Shown in pieces: positions 12,309-24,700 of a DNA stretch of 64,000 nucleotides (within the stretch, counting starts at the first letter, position 1; every line of letters begins with the position of its first letter). The notes under the pieces were generated by a model. The model did no database searches, was not told the origin of the DNA, and saw only the letters and a list, made by a program, of their open reading frames with translations. Source of the DNA: Paracyclopina nana (lineage: Eukaryota > Arthropoda > Copepoda > Cyclopoida > Cyclopettidae); assembly GCA_019096065.1 (NCBI GenBank), contig JAGUCH010000005.1, forward strand, positions 4,836,001-4,900,000, given 5' to 3'. The position numbers and the translations under genes were made by a program.

Positions 12309-15300
12309 TCATTCCCTGATGGGAGATTTAAAAATCTGACCGAGCCGATGATGACTGTACGGGGTCGCATAAGGAGGTCCTGATGATGGCGACTTGAACA
12401 TGGTGGCACCTCGTTGAACCTTAACTGGGGATGCGTTCTCATCTGCGTTTTGAGCGTCGCTGGACTTCTTGAATGAAAGCTCGGGAATCTGGTAGGTGTC
12501 GTTCAAAAGAGACATTGTGCCTGCTGTCGAATCCGCGGTCTCCGAAGTCTCAGCAGCCTCAGAATTGTTGGTCTTATCTGCAAACGCCAACCTCTCGTGG
12601 TCGTGCCTGTTTTTGCACTGGCCCAACGGACATCTGCATTCATCGGAACAAACTCTGCCTGCTTTGACGCATTGGCAACGCTTCGATTTGCACCCTTTTT
12701 GACAGCTGCATTTTCCCGATCCTGTGCTAGAATTGCTTCTTTTTGCTTTGGGTCCCTGGACCTCATCAGTATCCGCCTCATGAGTAGTCGCAGTCATAGT
12801 ATCACCAAACTTCCTTTTTTGCTGAATATTTGTTTCCCTGATTTTTCGAATGCGTTTCAGCAAAGGAGTTTGATACCAATCAGGATCATCATCTACATCT
12901 TGTTCCTCTTCCACCGTATCATCCAACTCTTCTTCCGCCTCTTCGTCCTTGAGGACCTCCTCCAAAGTATATCTCTCCACTTTTTTGGACGTGCCCGATT
13001 TCTTGGATTTTTTGTTGACCTCGTAGTCTTGGTTCATTTTGAGCAGAGCTTCCTGGAGCTGAGAGAACTTTTGTATCTCTGAATCTTTGAGCCCCACATT
13101 TTCATCGGTAGCTTTTGTGGTCAATTGCATGAGTAACACGTTAATACGTTCCTCATACTCTTTACCGAGGTCAACAAGCTTTTCGGAGTGTTCGTCCTTC
13201 AACTCAGTGATCTCTTCCTCGAGGGCCTGAATATTTTTAATGGCCTCATCATACATACTTCTCAAGTCGCTGAGAGTGCTTTGTGCCGAGGCATGGCTGG
13301 CCATGCTGTCTGCAGCCTTTTCAAACAAGTATTGAAGGGCAATTTTGGCCTCCGTCATGGTGGATAATGAATCCCACCATTTCGCATTCGTAGAGCCATG
13401 ATGTTGCTCATTGCTGTCATCAGCATTCATGATTTGTTTTTGCAGCTCACTAATTTGGGCGTTACGCAAGGCCAACTCTTCCTCAAGTTCCTTCATTCGT
13501 GTATGCATATCATCCCGCTCACTGTTGGTCATGGTCATCCTCTGTTTGTTTTTCAGCGCAGTCAGCTCTTTGGTCAACGTAATTCTATCCTTTAGAAGCT
13601 GCTCGCGACTCTGCTGGGCCTCCTTCACGGACACAACAACGTCCAATTCCTGGGAAACCAGATTTCTCATTCGTTCCGCAGCTCCGACTAATCCTTGTTT
13701 GCCTAGAAGGGAGAAGAGAGTTGTGATTGAGATAGGGGAAAGGAAGAAGATCGAGGCATTGATAGCATTACCATATGATGAAGACTTGCGAGCGGCCTTT
13801 TGTTTATCCATCACATCTTTCAGCCTCTTATTGGCCGCCACAGCCTCCTCCATTTTCCGTTTGAGTACGTTCTGCTGCTTTGAATGTAAATTAGCCATTT
13901 TGGCTATTTGAGCCTGCTGCTTCCTTTCGGTTTGCTTCAGCTGAAGCACTTCCTTTTCTTTTTGCATTTTCCAGGTTCGCACTCGCTCCGATTCCTCCTT
14001 CATTTGGCGGATCAGCCTCACTTTGGCCTGCTTCATCGTGAGGATTTCGTCACCGAGCTGATTCAACTTTTGCACATTTTTCTCGTTCATTTTGATCATG
14101 CGCTGCTGCTCGACCAACTTTTTCTTGAGATCCGCCATGGTGGCCTCCAGTTCTTGAATTCGCTTTCGCCGTTGCTCGGCAATTTTGCTCGTTGCAGGCT
14201 CCGCACGATTCTGCTGGTGCAATTGATCCTTCTCCTTCTCGAGGCTTTTCAACTGGCTTTCGAGCTGGTTCAATTGATCCTCGTACTTTTCTCGAACTTC
14301 TTTCAATTTGTCTTCCTGCTGGTTGAGGACCACGGCGTACTGCTCTTTTTGCGCCAACTGCTTGTTCAAAGTGGCGAGCTGAGTGGCAAGAGCGTTCTGC
14401 TTCAGGATTTCCGCAGCACCAATTTCCTCTCGATCCTCGTGGTTCTGGTCATCTTGGGAAGTGTTGATGGAGGACCTATCTTCAAACCTGCTCAAGTCGT
14501 GCTCGGCCATTGTCTTTTCCGAGTCCTTCTGCGCATCGATTATGTCTCGAATTTTCCTGAGGACATTCTCCACATCAGCTTTAAGAGGCGTCCTCTTCAA
14601 TAGAGCCTCAGTTTCCGCCGCCAGTTCCTCCATTTTTGTCTTCATCTTTATGCTCGAGTCCTCTGTGAGCAAAAGTTTTTCATTCATATGGCTCAACTCG
14701 TCTTGGCATGACATCAAGGCGGATGTGAGCTCTCGGTTCTCAGTCATAAGCAAAGAGTTTTTCATTTTCAACTCCTCGAGCTGCTTACTATCAATCTTCG
14801 TTGATCCACCTCCGCCACCACCATTGAGAAGCTGCACTTTGAGCTCAGCGATTTCTCGCCGCAATTTCGCATTCTCGGCATCCTTGCCATCCTGGTTGAC
14901 AATGGGCTTGTTCTTGATCTTCCTTGCTCGATCAGCATACCTGAGGGTGCTCAAAGTTTCCTCCAGATTCGTATCTGCGGGGCTCACACAGGCAATCATG
15001 AGGGTATGCGAATTCCCACCCAGGGAATCTTGCAGGAGTCGCGTCAATTTCGAGTCCCTATATGGAATGTGAGTTTTGGGGCCAGAGTCGTCACCCAACG
15101 CTGATATGACATTACCCAAGGCAAGCAAGCCAAGATTGATGGCTACGCCTTCCTTGTAGCGAACCCCTGTGGCCAAAGTCTTCTTTGCCCGCTCAGAGCC
15201 TGCCAAGTCTACCAAATGGAATTTGGCCACTATGTTCGAAGCTTCATCAGACTCGTCGTCGGATTTTCTCGTGCCCTCGATGCAAATGGTGAAGATGGCG

Positions 15301-16057
15301 TGCGACCTGCTTGAAGTATTGTTCATTGCTGTGGCAGCAGTGACTCTTTTGATTGAGCCGTGCTCAAGTTGAGCCATGGTAGTCTTCAAATCATGAACAG
15401 CCACTTCTGTCAAGTTTGTGATGACAACTCCTTTGACGGGGTCTTCGCGCAAGTCCACGATGCAATCCTCCTTCATTTTACTTTTACCTGACAGAAGGTC
15501 GTAAAGCTTTTCTTTGTACAGTTCTATGAAGGCTACGCGAACACAAAAATCGTAGCTATCCCCGAGCTGGGCGATCTTGTCAAAAATGTCACGGACAGCT
15601 CTAGGAATGACGCCCTCCAAATGAATGGGGGTTTCTTCCTCACGGTTGGCTGTACCCATGGAAAATGTCTTTCCGGAGCCAGTCTGTCCGTACGCCAACA
15701 CTGTCGCATTGTAGCCTATAAACATTGAATATTCACAAGACTGCAGCGCTAACAACAAAATATCTATTTACCTTTGAACAGTTGCTCTATTAAGGGACGC
15801 ACACAAGAGTCGTAGATCTCCGACTGGGTGCAACTAGTTGAGTGTGCAAAATCATAAGTGAAAGCCTTCTCTGTATTTCGAACGGTGATTTGAGGCCGTC
15901 CAGGAATGACATCAATAACAGAGTCGCACCCATTCTCGATTTCTTTTGAGGACAACGGCCGAATCCTCAAAGCCTAAAACCACATTTGATTGAACGGGTG
16001 ACACAAAAGGGCTGATTTCTATTCACTTACCACCCGAACGGGGATGATGTCTCCCAT
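12309..16057 (-). CDS. KIF4: Chromokinesin KIF4 (kinesin-4 family)
   Basis: Four exons: 16057-16031, 15973-15772, 15715-13772 and 13702-12309, giving 1188 aa with all phases matching. The start ATG encodes MGDIIPVRV, joined to ALRIRPLS, the first motor strand. The P-loop GQTGSGKT is at 86-93, switch I NNTSSRSH and switch II DLAGSER follow, and the motor ends near the neck by about residue 350. A long coiled coil fills about 350-950. The KIF4-specific Cys-rich cluster (CSCQKGCKSKRCQC to CRC) is at about 1056-1088. Known members are plus-end-directed motors that bind chromosomes and PRC1 and restrain microtubule growth at the anaphase midzone. The 69-nt intron 3 is a multiple of three and open, so its retention would insert 23 residues rather than truncate the protein. 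The gene is head to head with RpL35A. Confidence 0.95.
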
Positions 16058-16463
16058 TCTTCAAGCCTTTGTCAAATTTCTGAGTGCCTAGAAGTAAGGA
16101 ACCCGCTCACATTCAAGTACTTTAAGATTTTATGGGCCAGTGAAACCATTTTTGAATAGTTTAGCCCATATCTACTTTTTATCCCCGAATTACTCTCTAT
16201 AGGGATTAAAAAGAGTAAAAATACTTTGATTTGACAAAATATTTCAAATAATTTGCATAAAATGGAACATTTCAATTTATATGTGAATTTATGTTTACTT
16301 CAGTGTCCCAATTTTCAACGTTGGATCTGTCGCCTTTTTCGCTCTGCTGGTGACGCTACCGAATCAGCTGAACACTAGCTTTTCGAAATGCTTTTTTCGT
16401 TATGCTAGTAGACCAGTAGGAACGTTTTGTTTGTAAACATTATTTTATGTCAGCTGAATCTGA
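16058..16463. promoter_or_regulatory. Shared divergent promoter region of KIF4 and RpL35A
   Basis: About 400 bp separate the KIF4 start codon from the probable RpL35A transcription start. Two CAGCTG E-box-like palindromes lie at 16365-16370 and 16451-16456. I see no TATA box at an obvious distance from either gene. A bidirectional promoter is inferred from the spacing. Confidence 0.5.
16445..16463 (+). promoter_or_regulatory. Putative core-promoter motif of RpL35A
   Basis: TTATGTCAGCTGAATCTGA, followed directly by the pyrimidine tract CCTTTTCC (about 16465-16472). That tract looks like the 5' terminal oligopyrimidine start of ribosomal protein mRNAs. The same 19-mer with one change precedes the APD-like gene at 9565-9583. 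Confidence 0.45.
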
Positions 16464-16713
16464 TTCCTTTTCCGTTAAAACTTGGTAAGTAAAGGTGAAT
16501 AATTCAACAACTTTTTATACATTTCACGGAATTAGGCGTCTTTAACTCCATTTTTGCGCTGAATCTGCTCGTGAAAATTGCACTCAGCATTTTGTTTCGT
16601 ACGAGTAATTCTGTTTGAGGCTTTTACACCCTCTTAGAGCCAAACTGTAACTTTAAAAACAGTGAAATTCCAAGCTGACAATTTCATCTCAAAATCAATT
16701 TTTTCAGACTAAA

Positions 16714-17120
16714 ATGGCACCACAACCCGGACGATTGTACGCCAAGGCTGTGTTCACCGGTTTCAAGCGTGGCTTGAGGAACCAACACGAGAACACTGCT
16801 CTCCTCAAGGTTGAGGGATGCGAAGGCAAGGGTGATGCTGACTGGTACATTGGCAAGCGGTGTGCTTTCGTCTACAGGGTAAGATCAACTTGTTCGTACA
16901 ATTTGACAGCTAGTCGCTAAAGGCTGCTTGTTGTTTGCAGGCCAAGAACAAGACCCCTGTTCCCGGCAAGAGTGAAAAGTCCAACTTGCGTGTCATTTGG
17001 GGAAAGGTGACGAGGACACACGGCAATGCTGGATCTGTGAGAGCTAAGTTCGCCAAGAACTTGCCTCCCAATGCCATGGGCAGGCGAGTGAGGATTATGA
17101 TGTATCCTTCAAGAATTTAA
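16714..17120 (+). CDS. RpL35A: Ribosomal protein eL33 (RpL35A)
   Basis: Two coding exons, 16714-16878 and 16941-17120, give 114 aa (human is 110). A 5' UTR intron (donor 16485, acceptor ending 16707) precedes the ATG. Diagnostic segments are [45 protein letters not shown] and the C-terminal YPSRI, the family hallmark. It is a component of the 60S subunit in the cytosol. The leader begins with a TOP-like pyrimidine tract, suggesting growth-dependent translation. The 3' UTR appears minimal, because AATAAA starts on the last base of the stop codon. Confidence 0.97.
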
Positions 17121-17125
17121 ATAAA
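17120..17125 (+). terminator. Poly(A) signal overlapping the RpL35A stop codon
   Basis: AATAAA begins at the final A of the TAA stop (17118-17120). Cleavage 10-30 nt later would leave a 3' UTR of only a few dozen bases. Confidence 0.65.
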
Positions 17126-17533
17126 ACTACGCCAGCTACCATTGCTAAAAGTGCCTCCATTTCTTGAGGCTCTGCCAGATTACTATGCGTATCCGAGGAT
17201 AATGGCACAATCTTGGGCTCAAAAAGGCTTGAGTACTTAAGTCGCCCGCTGCCATCTAGATTCTGGGCTTTGGATTACACATAAAATCCAATTTTTCGGT
17301 TCAGCTGAGGTTCACTTAACCCGTCTTGGGTCAACGACCTTTTCATGTTTCATTTGCCAATTCGGAAAGAAGTATTGTCAAGTCTGTTGAAAAAATGCAA
17401 ACCCCAATTCGCAATTGAGCCGAGTCGGTACTATGATCCAAGTTTTAAACTCGAATTGATATGGCAATTTAATAATGGAGGTTTTTTGCTCATTTGTGCT
17501 TCAGTCGAAAGCTTTGGGTTGTTATAAGGTCAG
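17126..17533. other. Non-coding spacer between RpL35A and the foldback element
   Basis: AT-rich DNA in which I see no gene. A 60-codon open frame at 17345-17527 has no support. Confidence 0.5.
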
Positions 17534-18240
17534 AAGACTTTAAGAGTCTATGCAGGAGCCAGGTGGCAAATTCATGGTAAGCCCAAATTCTAGAATGAAA
17601 TGATACCTATCCCAGTAGTACCCCCATATAGTGGGATGACTAAGTTATTATGCAACATGGGCTTAGAAATGCTCCTGGGCTGAGCTAGAGGCCAATTTTT
17701 GGACCTAGGTGGAAAATTGGCGATTTTTTAGCCCTTTTTAGAAAGCATTAAAAATTCAATTGCTCCAGCTAGGCAAGGCTGATCAAAAACATTTTTTTAC
17801 CACTTGACTATTGGGTTATGAGAAGTTTTTTGACAGCAAATTATTTTCACTAGGCTTATTGGTTTGTCAGCTGAAAGAGAAAACGCTCAAAACTGTTTTT
17901 ATTAAGAAAACTTTTTTGCGGTTGATGGTTTTGGCATAAATCTTTGGCTCTCTGGAAAGCTCTGATCAAGCCACACGTTATGGCAGGTAGCCTAGGTTGA
18001 ACTGACCCCATAGCCGCTGAGCTATTCAAGCTTGAATGTGGAAAAAATGGGCATTTTTCTTTTCTGGTGCATTTATGGACATTTTTACTTCATAAAATAT
18101 TTTTTTTCATAAAATAAGAATTACTTAAATTGAAAAAGGAAACAAAAAATATTCATGCTGTTTTGGATTTCTATCACTTAAATACATTGTGCAAGGCTTG
18201 GTACACCTAGCAATAAGAATAGAATAAGTTGAAAAGAGAG
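17534..18240 (+). repeat. Left arm of the foldback element
   Basis: Inverted partner of 19430-20129. Homology fades near 18240, after CCTAGCAATAAGAATAGAA. Confidence 0.85.
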
Positions 18241-19429
18241 TGCTTTAAAAGTGGCTCCAATAGCTCTATTTTTTGGAAAGACATAACCCAGGCATCCAAT
18301 TTTATTTGGTGCCAGTTCCTGGTACTGCCACAGATACCTGGTGCTACAAAACGCATACCTTGCACTACTCGCAAAATGCACTGCACCTGGAGCCAGTATC
18401 ATGGCATACAATTGCATTTTGTGGCACCAAGTACAATCTGCCTTGACAGTATTTTCAGGGATGATCTGTTGCAGTTGTTCCATATATGATGCATTCTGGT
18501 AGTACCAGGTAAGATTCCACATTGGATCATTGATGCACAAGTTAGATCACAAATGGAATTTATAGCCTTGGACCAACAACGTATTGTAAGTGGATAGACT
18601 ACAACGAACCAGACTTGGATCAACAAAATTAATCATCCTTGGATCACCTACAAGAGCAAGGTCTTTGATAAACCAGAACTGACTTCATAAACAAGCTCTT
18701 CCAAAGAGAAGGCTAAGAAAGCTAACTTAACCTGGCCACCCAAGCCAACTTTGAAAGTCTTGCTCTGTCACCCAAGCCCAGCTGGGAATGTCCTGGCCAC
18801 CCAACCTTTGTAGATAGGATTCCCCAGTAGTATCAAGTACATTTTCACAGTAGATCCAAGGAAAATGAGTTTTTCTGCTAGTCTATCAATTTACAGTTTC
18901 TTTTAGTAGACCCAGGTCCTTCTCAGTCACAGCAGTTGATACAAGTATTGTCCCATCTTATCAATCCAAGGACTGTGTGCCAATCAAGAGACTTTCTGTT
19001 GCAGTCTATCCAGGGACAGTATGTTCTACCCAATCTAAGTACAGCCACAAGACAAATGTGAGTTAGCTCAAAAGGTTAGCCCAAGTTCATAGAAGGGACA
19101 GTCTATTTAACTAAAAATGAATAACAATTGTCTCCAAATTCAATAGCTTTGCTATGTTTTTTGGCTTCCTTACTTCATTTGAATAGATTTGATAGTCATC
19201 AACATTGATTTTTGAATTGAAAATTGAATTTCTAAAACTGACACAAATGCATGACACAAAGTGGACATTAATGAAAGAATTGAGCTCAAAAGTATAGATC
19301 ATCAAGGTTGATGGAAGATGCCATAGATTATTCTAACCATGGAAATACATCCAACAAAATTAGAAGTGGATCCACAAAAAATGGTGGCCTCTGGGGCCAT
19401 TTTGAAACTAATTTTTCAAATTCTCTCTG

Positions 19430-20129
19430 TTTAACTTATTCTATTCTTATTGCTAGGTGTACCAAGCCTTGCACAATGTATTTAAGCAATAGAAATCCAA
19501 AACAGCATGAATATTTTTTGTTTCCTTTTTCAATTTAAGTAATTCTTATTTTATGAAAAAAAATATTTTATGAAGTAAAAATGTCCATAAATGCACCAGA
19601 AAAGAAAAATGCCCATTTTTTCCACATTCAAGCTTGAATAGCTCAGCGGCTATGGGGTCAGTTCAACCTAGGCTACCTGCCATAACATGTGGCTTGATCA
19701 GAGCTTTCCAGAGAGCCAAAGATTTATGCCAAAACCATCAACCGCAAAAAAGTTTTCTTAATAAAAACAGTTTTGAGCGTTTTCTCTTTCAGCTGACAAA
19801 CCAATAAGCCTAGTGAAAATAATTTGCTGTCAAAAAACTTCTCATAACCCAATAGTCAAGTGGTAAAAAAAAATTTTTGATCAGCCTTGCCTAGCTGGAG
19901 CAATTGAATTTTTAATGCTTTCTAAAAAGGGCTAAAAAATCGCCAATTTTCCACCTAGGTCCAAAAATTGGCCTCTAGCTCAGCCCAGGAGCATTTCTAA
20001 GCCCATGTTGCATAATAACTTAATCATCCCACTATATGGGGGTACTATTGGGATATGTGTCATTTCATTCTAGAATTTTGGCTTACCATGAATTTGCCAC
20101 CTGGCTCCTGCATAGACTTAAAAGTCTAC
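19430..20129 (-). repeat. Right arm of the foldback element
   Basis: Inverted partner of 17534-18240. Confidence 0.85.
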
Positions 20130-21740
20130 TTTTTTTGCATGCAGGCCAATAAGTTCTTGATAATTCGACATAAAATTCAAGTATTCCACGCAATCGTAAT
20201 GGGCAAAATTGGTGTGTAGCCGGAAAAGAAGTCACCAGTACCAGAAAGCCTTGGCTTTTTCTGTCAGAAATTGTTAGGATACATGAGATGCTAAGAAACA
20301 ACACTTTCCTGAGTAAAAAATCAAAATGATAACATAATTACTTCTAGAACCCTAATAATTACTCAGACTATTCATAACAACTCTTGTATTTTTTGTTAAC
20401 TTTGATTTTTGATTGGAAAAAAGAATAATAACTGCTTTTTTAAGAATTGTGCCCCTGAAAAACATTGCACCATTTTTTTAACATAAAAGTCTTCGCATTC
20501 CTTTCCAATCCAGTATTTCCCATATTTTTTCACTAGATGGTGACAAAATGTTCTGATTTGGATCTCTATAGTCATTTTTCCGTTCGATCAATTAACCCAA
20601 TGGAAGTTTCAGCTAGATCTTAAAATCCAGGTGATTCGATTTTAATCCGATCTAACAATTTGACCTTAAAATTCACCCTGAAGTCTATCTTATAACTTTT
20701 CAAAGCTATAGCAGCTAAGTTAATATCAGGTAGATTTTCCCATCATGCTTTAGTACTGTACCAATATGAGCCTATTTTCATCTAAGAAATTAATTTTGCG
20801 AACTTTTAAATCTTGAAGTCAAAAGGTTTGAGAACATGCCGGTATAGGTTCAAAAGCTAGAAATTGAAAGAAAAAATTAAAAGCTGGTGCTATAAAAATG
20901 GCCTGTTGTATTTGCTTCATCTCGAAAATACAACCGATATATGTATCTTAAGCAAATAGAGATAAGGTTTGTCAAGTTGAAGGGAGTTTGCTTAGGATTT
21001 GTCTGCCAATTTCAATATTGCTATCTGTCTTTGCACCACATTGAAGCTGTTTTCGCATTAAGCCCATCAAACTAAAAAGCCACTGAGTGTGTGTTTGGAT
21101 AATAGAGATCGGCGATCTTTGAGCAGCGGGTGTCTACGCAGGCTGAAATGGCGACGGAACGCCAAAGAACGTCCACAGCGCTTCAGTTTGTGTTGAGGTA
21201 GCAACGAAGCAGGGTGATATTGCATAATGTAGCGCAGCAGCATGGGAATTCACTCATTGGTAAGCATTTAATGAAATTCACCATACAAACATCAAACAGT
21301 TCCAATTTCTTTGATCAACTCCTTTCTTTGCTAATTAGCTCTTCATCAAGGCAAATTTAAGCGTGCTTTTCTTTTGCCTTCTTTTTTCAACATATCTGGC
21401 AACAAATTTGCAGTGCAGTGGAGAGAAATAGTTATGGTGCTTTCCACTTTCGCAAATTGAATCCAGTAAAGTTCATAGCACACATAGTAGAAAAACTGAC
21501 TTTGAGCTGTCATCAAAGTTAGGAAGAAGCAATCTCACCTCAAAGTAGCTTTTTTCTATACAAGAGTGAAATGCAAGAAGAAACTCTGTGAAAAAAGCTA
21601 ATTTACACTTTGTATTGCAGGTATCCTGTCTGATCTGCTTACAAGAAGAACTACTGTTGAACAGAGAAACTCTTTGAAGTCTACCCATTCTATCAATTAT
21701 GGTGTGAGAGTAAATTACGCCAGGAAGCTTGATAGCAATC
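20130..21740. other. Upstream region of the first MCC gene
   Basis: No gene is recognised. It should contain the promoter and 5' UTR of the EF-hand MCC gene, but no core motif stands out. Confidence 0.5.
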
Positions 21741-24700
21741 ATGGACATTGACGCCGCAGAGCAGCTATTTTTGTCTTGTGACAAAGACCGAGATGGCTTC
21801 ATATCAAGGTTTGTAGCTCTTTTTAATGCAGCCATTAATTTCAATCGATCTTGATCTCATCTGAGGCCACCTCACAAGCATGGGAAAGTTAGCTGTATGT
21901 TTTATGCTAGTCGGTAGTTGGGTCGTTTGAATGCATTAGCTTCAACCACTACCATTTTGGGGTAAAAAATGTCCACGTTTTACCGCAAAGATAAATGTTG
22001 GTATAAACGACTAGTGCCGCTCTTTTGAAATTGCGCTATTTGACCTCCTCCTCTGCTAATGGCAACTTTTTTCTCCTCAGATGTCATCCATTAGAGGAAA
22101 GGGTCCATTAGCAATTCATTTATTCGCTGTTTTTCCTCTCTTTGCGCCAAATGTACTATTACAATGAGTAATGATAGGATCATGCATCTTACGCTGAGAA
22201 AATTATAAATGGAGCATTTTCACGCTGGATGGGTTAAATAGCATCACTTTTACGCTGCTCCTGTACGGATTAAAAAGGAGAGTTAAATAAATGTTACCAG
22301 CACGACTCCCATAAAAAAGGATTGCATTGGTATACTAGTTTACGAACTAGGTGTGTAATGGGGTATTTATCGAGCTGCTGGCACTTCAAAAAAAGGAAAG
22401 TTTAATTTAGCTCCAAATTGGAGTTTGAGTTTTGTATTTTGGAGCCTTGGGTTTCATATTTTTTCAACAGATGGCGCTCCTGTTACATGCTTTGGACTTA
22501 ATTTATTTTGTTAATCACCCTTAATTCAATTGGATTTATAAGAGTGTATTCATAGCCTTTGAGCGTAAGTGATGGGAGCATTGTATGCATGGGATTTATG
22601 CACCAGATTTTCAAGCTAGCCCTGAGCAATTTGCGGGAGGGAAGTTTTAAAAAAGAACCCGCTAATGATTTGTGTGTATAGCAGAACATTTGGCAAAGCA
22701 AAGTGGAGGGGGACAAAAAATAATGATGGAGCTCCTCAGCTGATGACTCATTTTATTGAGTTTCATTTGGATTTTGGCAGGCCCAAGGTTTTTCTCTGAG
22801 CAAGTCAAGCTGGGCCAGCCTTACACATGTAGTACATGTGTGTGATGCTAGGCTGTGTGCACATGGCTCGACTTTCAGCTGACTATACCCAAATTCACTC
22901 TCACCCCTAGGAAACTTCAGTTCACTTCCACTCACAGCGTACAAAGCAGCGTCAGCTAAGGCAGCTTAATTCGTAATATTCGGGGGTAAGATTTGCCAAT
23001 TGGTCCCTTTATCAAAGTTAATTTACATAGTCATGAAAATCACCCTCAAAAAGCCTGTATTTTATTAGTTTTCTTGGGTGACCTTTAATTAAGGCCTATT
23101 TTTCATAGTATAAATGTGTAGTGGTAAACTCTTGTTTAAATAGGCTATACCATAAAGCATAGATCTTGATACGTGTGTAATAAAAGATTGTAAAGGTCAA
23201 ATCTCCATTTTTAGGAAAGATTTAGAGGGTCTATGTGAAGAGTTACAACTGGAGGCTTCCGTGGACGAGTTGATGCAGCAATTGGGCGCAGATGACCAAG
23301 GAAAAGTTGGCTTTGCTCAGTTCCTTTTGTGCCACAAGCATCTCGATTTGGGCCCTTCTGGTCACACTAATCCCAACATGACGACGACCGATCATCATCA
23401 AGGTGTGTGGCGCAGGAGGGAAAATAAGGACAGACCCAAAACTGCCAGGCATTGGGACTGGCTGGGCCAAGCCATGGATAGTTCAGTCGTGATTCCATTA
23501 TTACCTACACCGGAAAAGAGCAAGGAGCAATTACTGCTCGAGAGGAGGCAGCAAAAACGGCTCGAAAAATCAGAGCCTCAGGTAAACTTTGGACCTCCCA
23601 TGATGCAAATGTGTAGCAGTATAAAGCAGAGAAGCAAGGACGAAACTTTGCCTCTCTTTGATCTTTGTGAAGGATACCATTATGCTCCCAAAAATATTGT
23701 ATTGATCCACTAGATACACATAAGCTACCCCTATGTTAGTGCCACACGTGTGCATTTTATTTTTTGTGTGTCTCCAGCATAATTTGCCCGTTTATATTCG
23801 CTGTGTGACGTGACTGAGTCCTATCCATATTTTGTCTCCAAATCCGCGCCCAAAATATAGCTGTCCTAGTGAAAAAACCTGCAGTTAAAGATTTCCCTGG
23901 AGGAATTTGGATAATTTTAATGCATTTCTAGAATGCCTGCCAGATGGAGCATCATGCATTGTCGAGATGCAATGAATATAATTTGAATTGCAAAATTGCT
24001 CTTCTAATTGCAGCAGCCAAAGCAGGGAGACGAAGATGAGGAAAATGAGGAAATTGCTGACTTGACACGTCAGTTGGCCAAAGTCACAGCCCAACGGGAC
24101 GAAGCTCGTAAAAACGAGGATTTCGAGTCCCAATGCCAAAGATACGAGGAGAAGATCGTGGAGCTACATTCCGTCATTGCGGAATTATCGCGGAAACTTC
24201 AGTGCGGCAGGGAAGACATGATTCCCGAAGAATCAGAATCATGTGTGACTGATTCGTGCATTGAGGAAGAAGACGAAGAGGATGACATTGAGGGAGTGGT
24301 GGGAATAAGCAATAAAGAGAGCAAAAAGTTTCTTGACGAAAACAGCGTTGCTTTTGAGCGAGACATCTCGAGCCATAATGACTTTGACGAAGAGTACATT
24401 GAGGAGCTGCAAAACGAGGTTGCTGAGGCGAAATCAGACAACCAGAAATTACGACAAGTTGTGGCCCAGCGAGATCGTGAATTGGTTGAAAGTGACGAAG
24501 CTATTCGAAGGTTGCAGCACGAGCGTGAGGCTCTCAAAAGACAATTAATAGACCTGCAATCCACGCTCGAATTTCAAGAGGCCAAAATGGACCGAAATGG
24601 AAGGTCGTCAGCAGAACGCAGGAGTCTGCGAAAAAAGAAATCCACTGGAGCAGCAGCCAAACCTTGCATAACACCAACCTCACCAGAACCATCTGATTTC

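Larger units (their letters stand above)
17534..20129. mobile_element. Large foldback (long inverted repeat) element
   Basis: The left arm (about 17534-18240) and right arm (about 19430-20129) are inverted copies roughly 700 bp long with high identity and few small differences. For example, left GGCAAATTCATGGTAAGCC has its complement on the right, and GCACCAGAAAAGAAAAATG on the right matches the left arm inverted. They enclose about 1.2 kb of unrelated DNA with no recognisable transposase. The outer ends carry a small palindrome of the form AGACTTTTAAGTCT. I could not see a clear target-site duplication, so the exact ends and superfamily are uncertain. It may be a non-autonomous long-TIR DNA transposon or two nested inverted copies of one repeat. 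Confidence 0.85.

Noticed and set aside
13908-15072. Long plus-strand open frames of about 230 codons
   Set aside because: They lie antisense to the KIF4 coiled-coil and motor exons, and their Leu/Ser-rich composition is what a coiled-coil gene gives when read backwards.
18178-18540. 120-codon minus-strand open frame inside the foldback element
   Set aside because: It straddles the arm boundary, matches no transposase or other domain I know, and is not preserved in the opposite arm.
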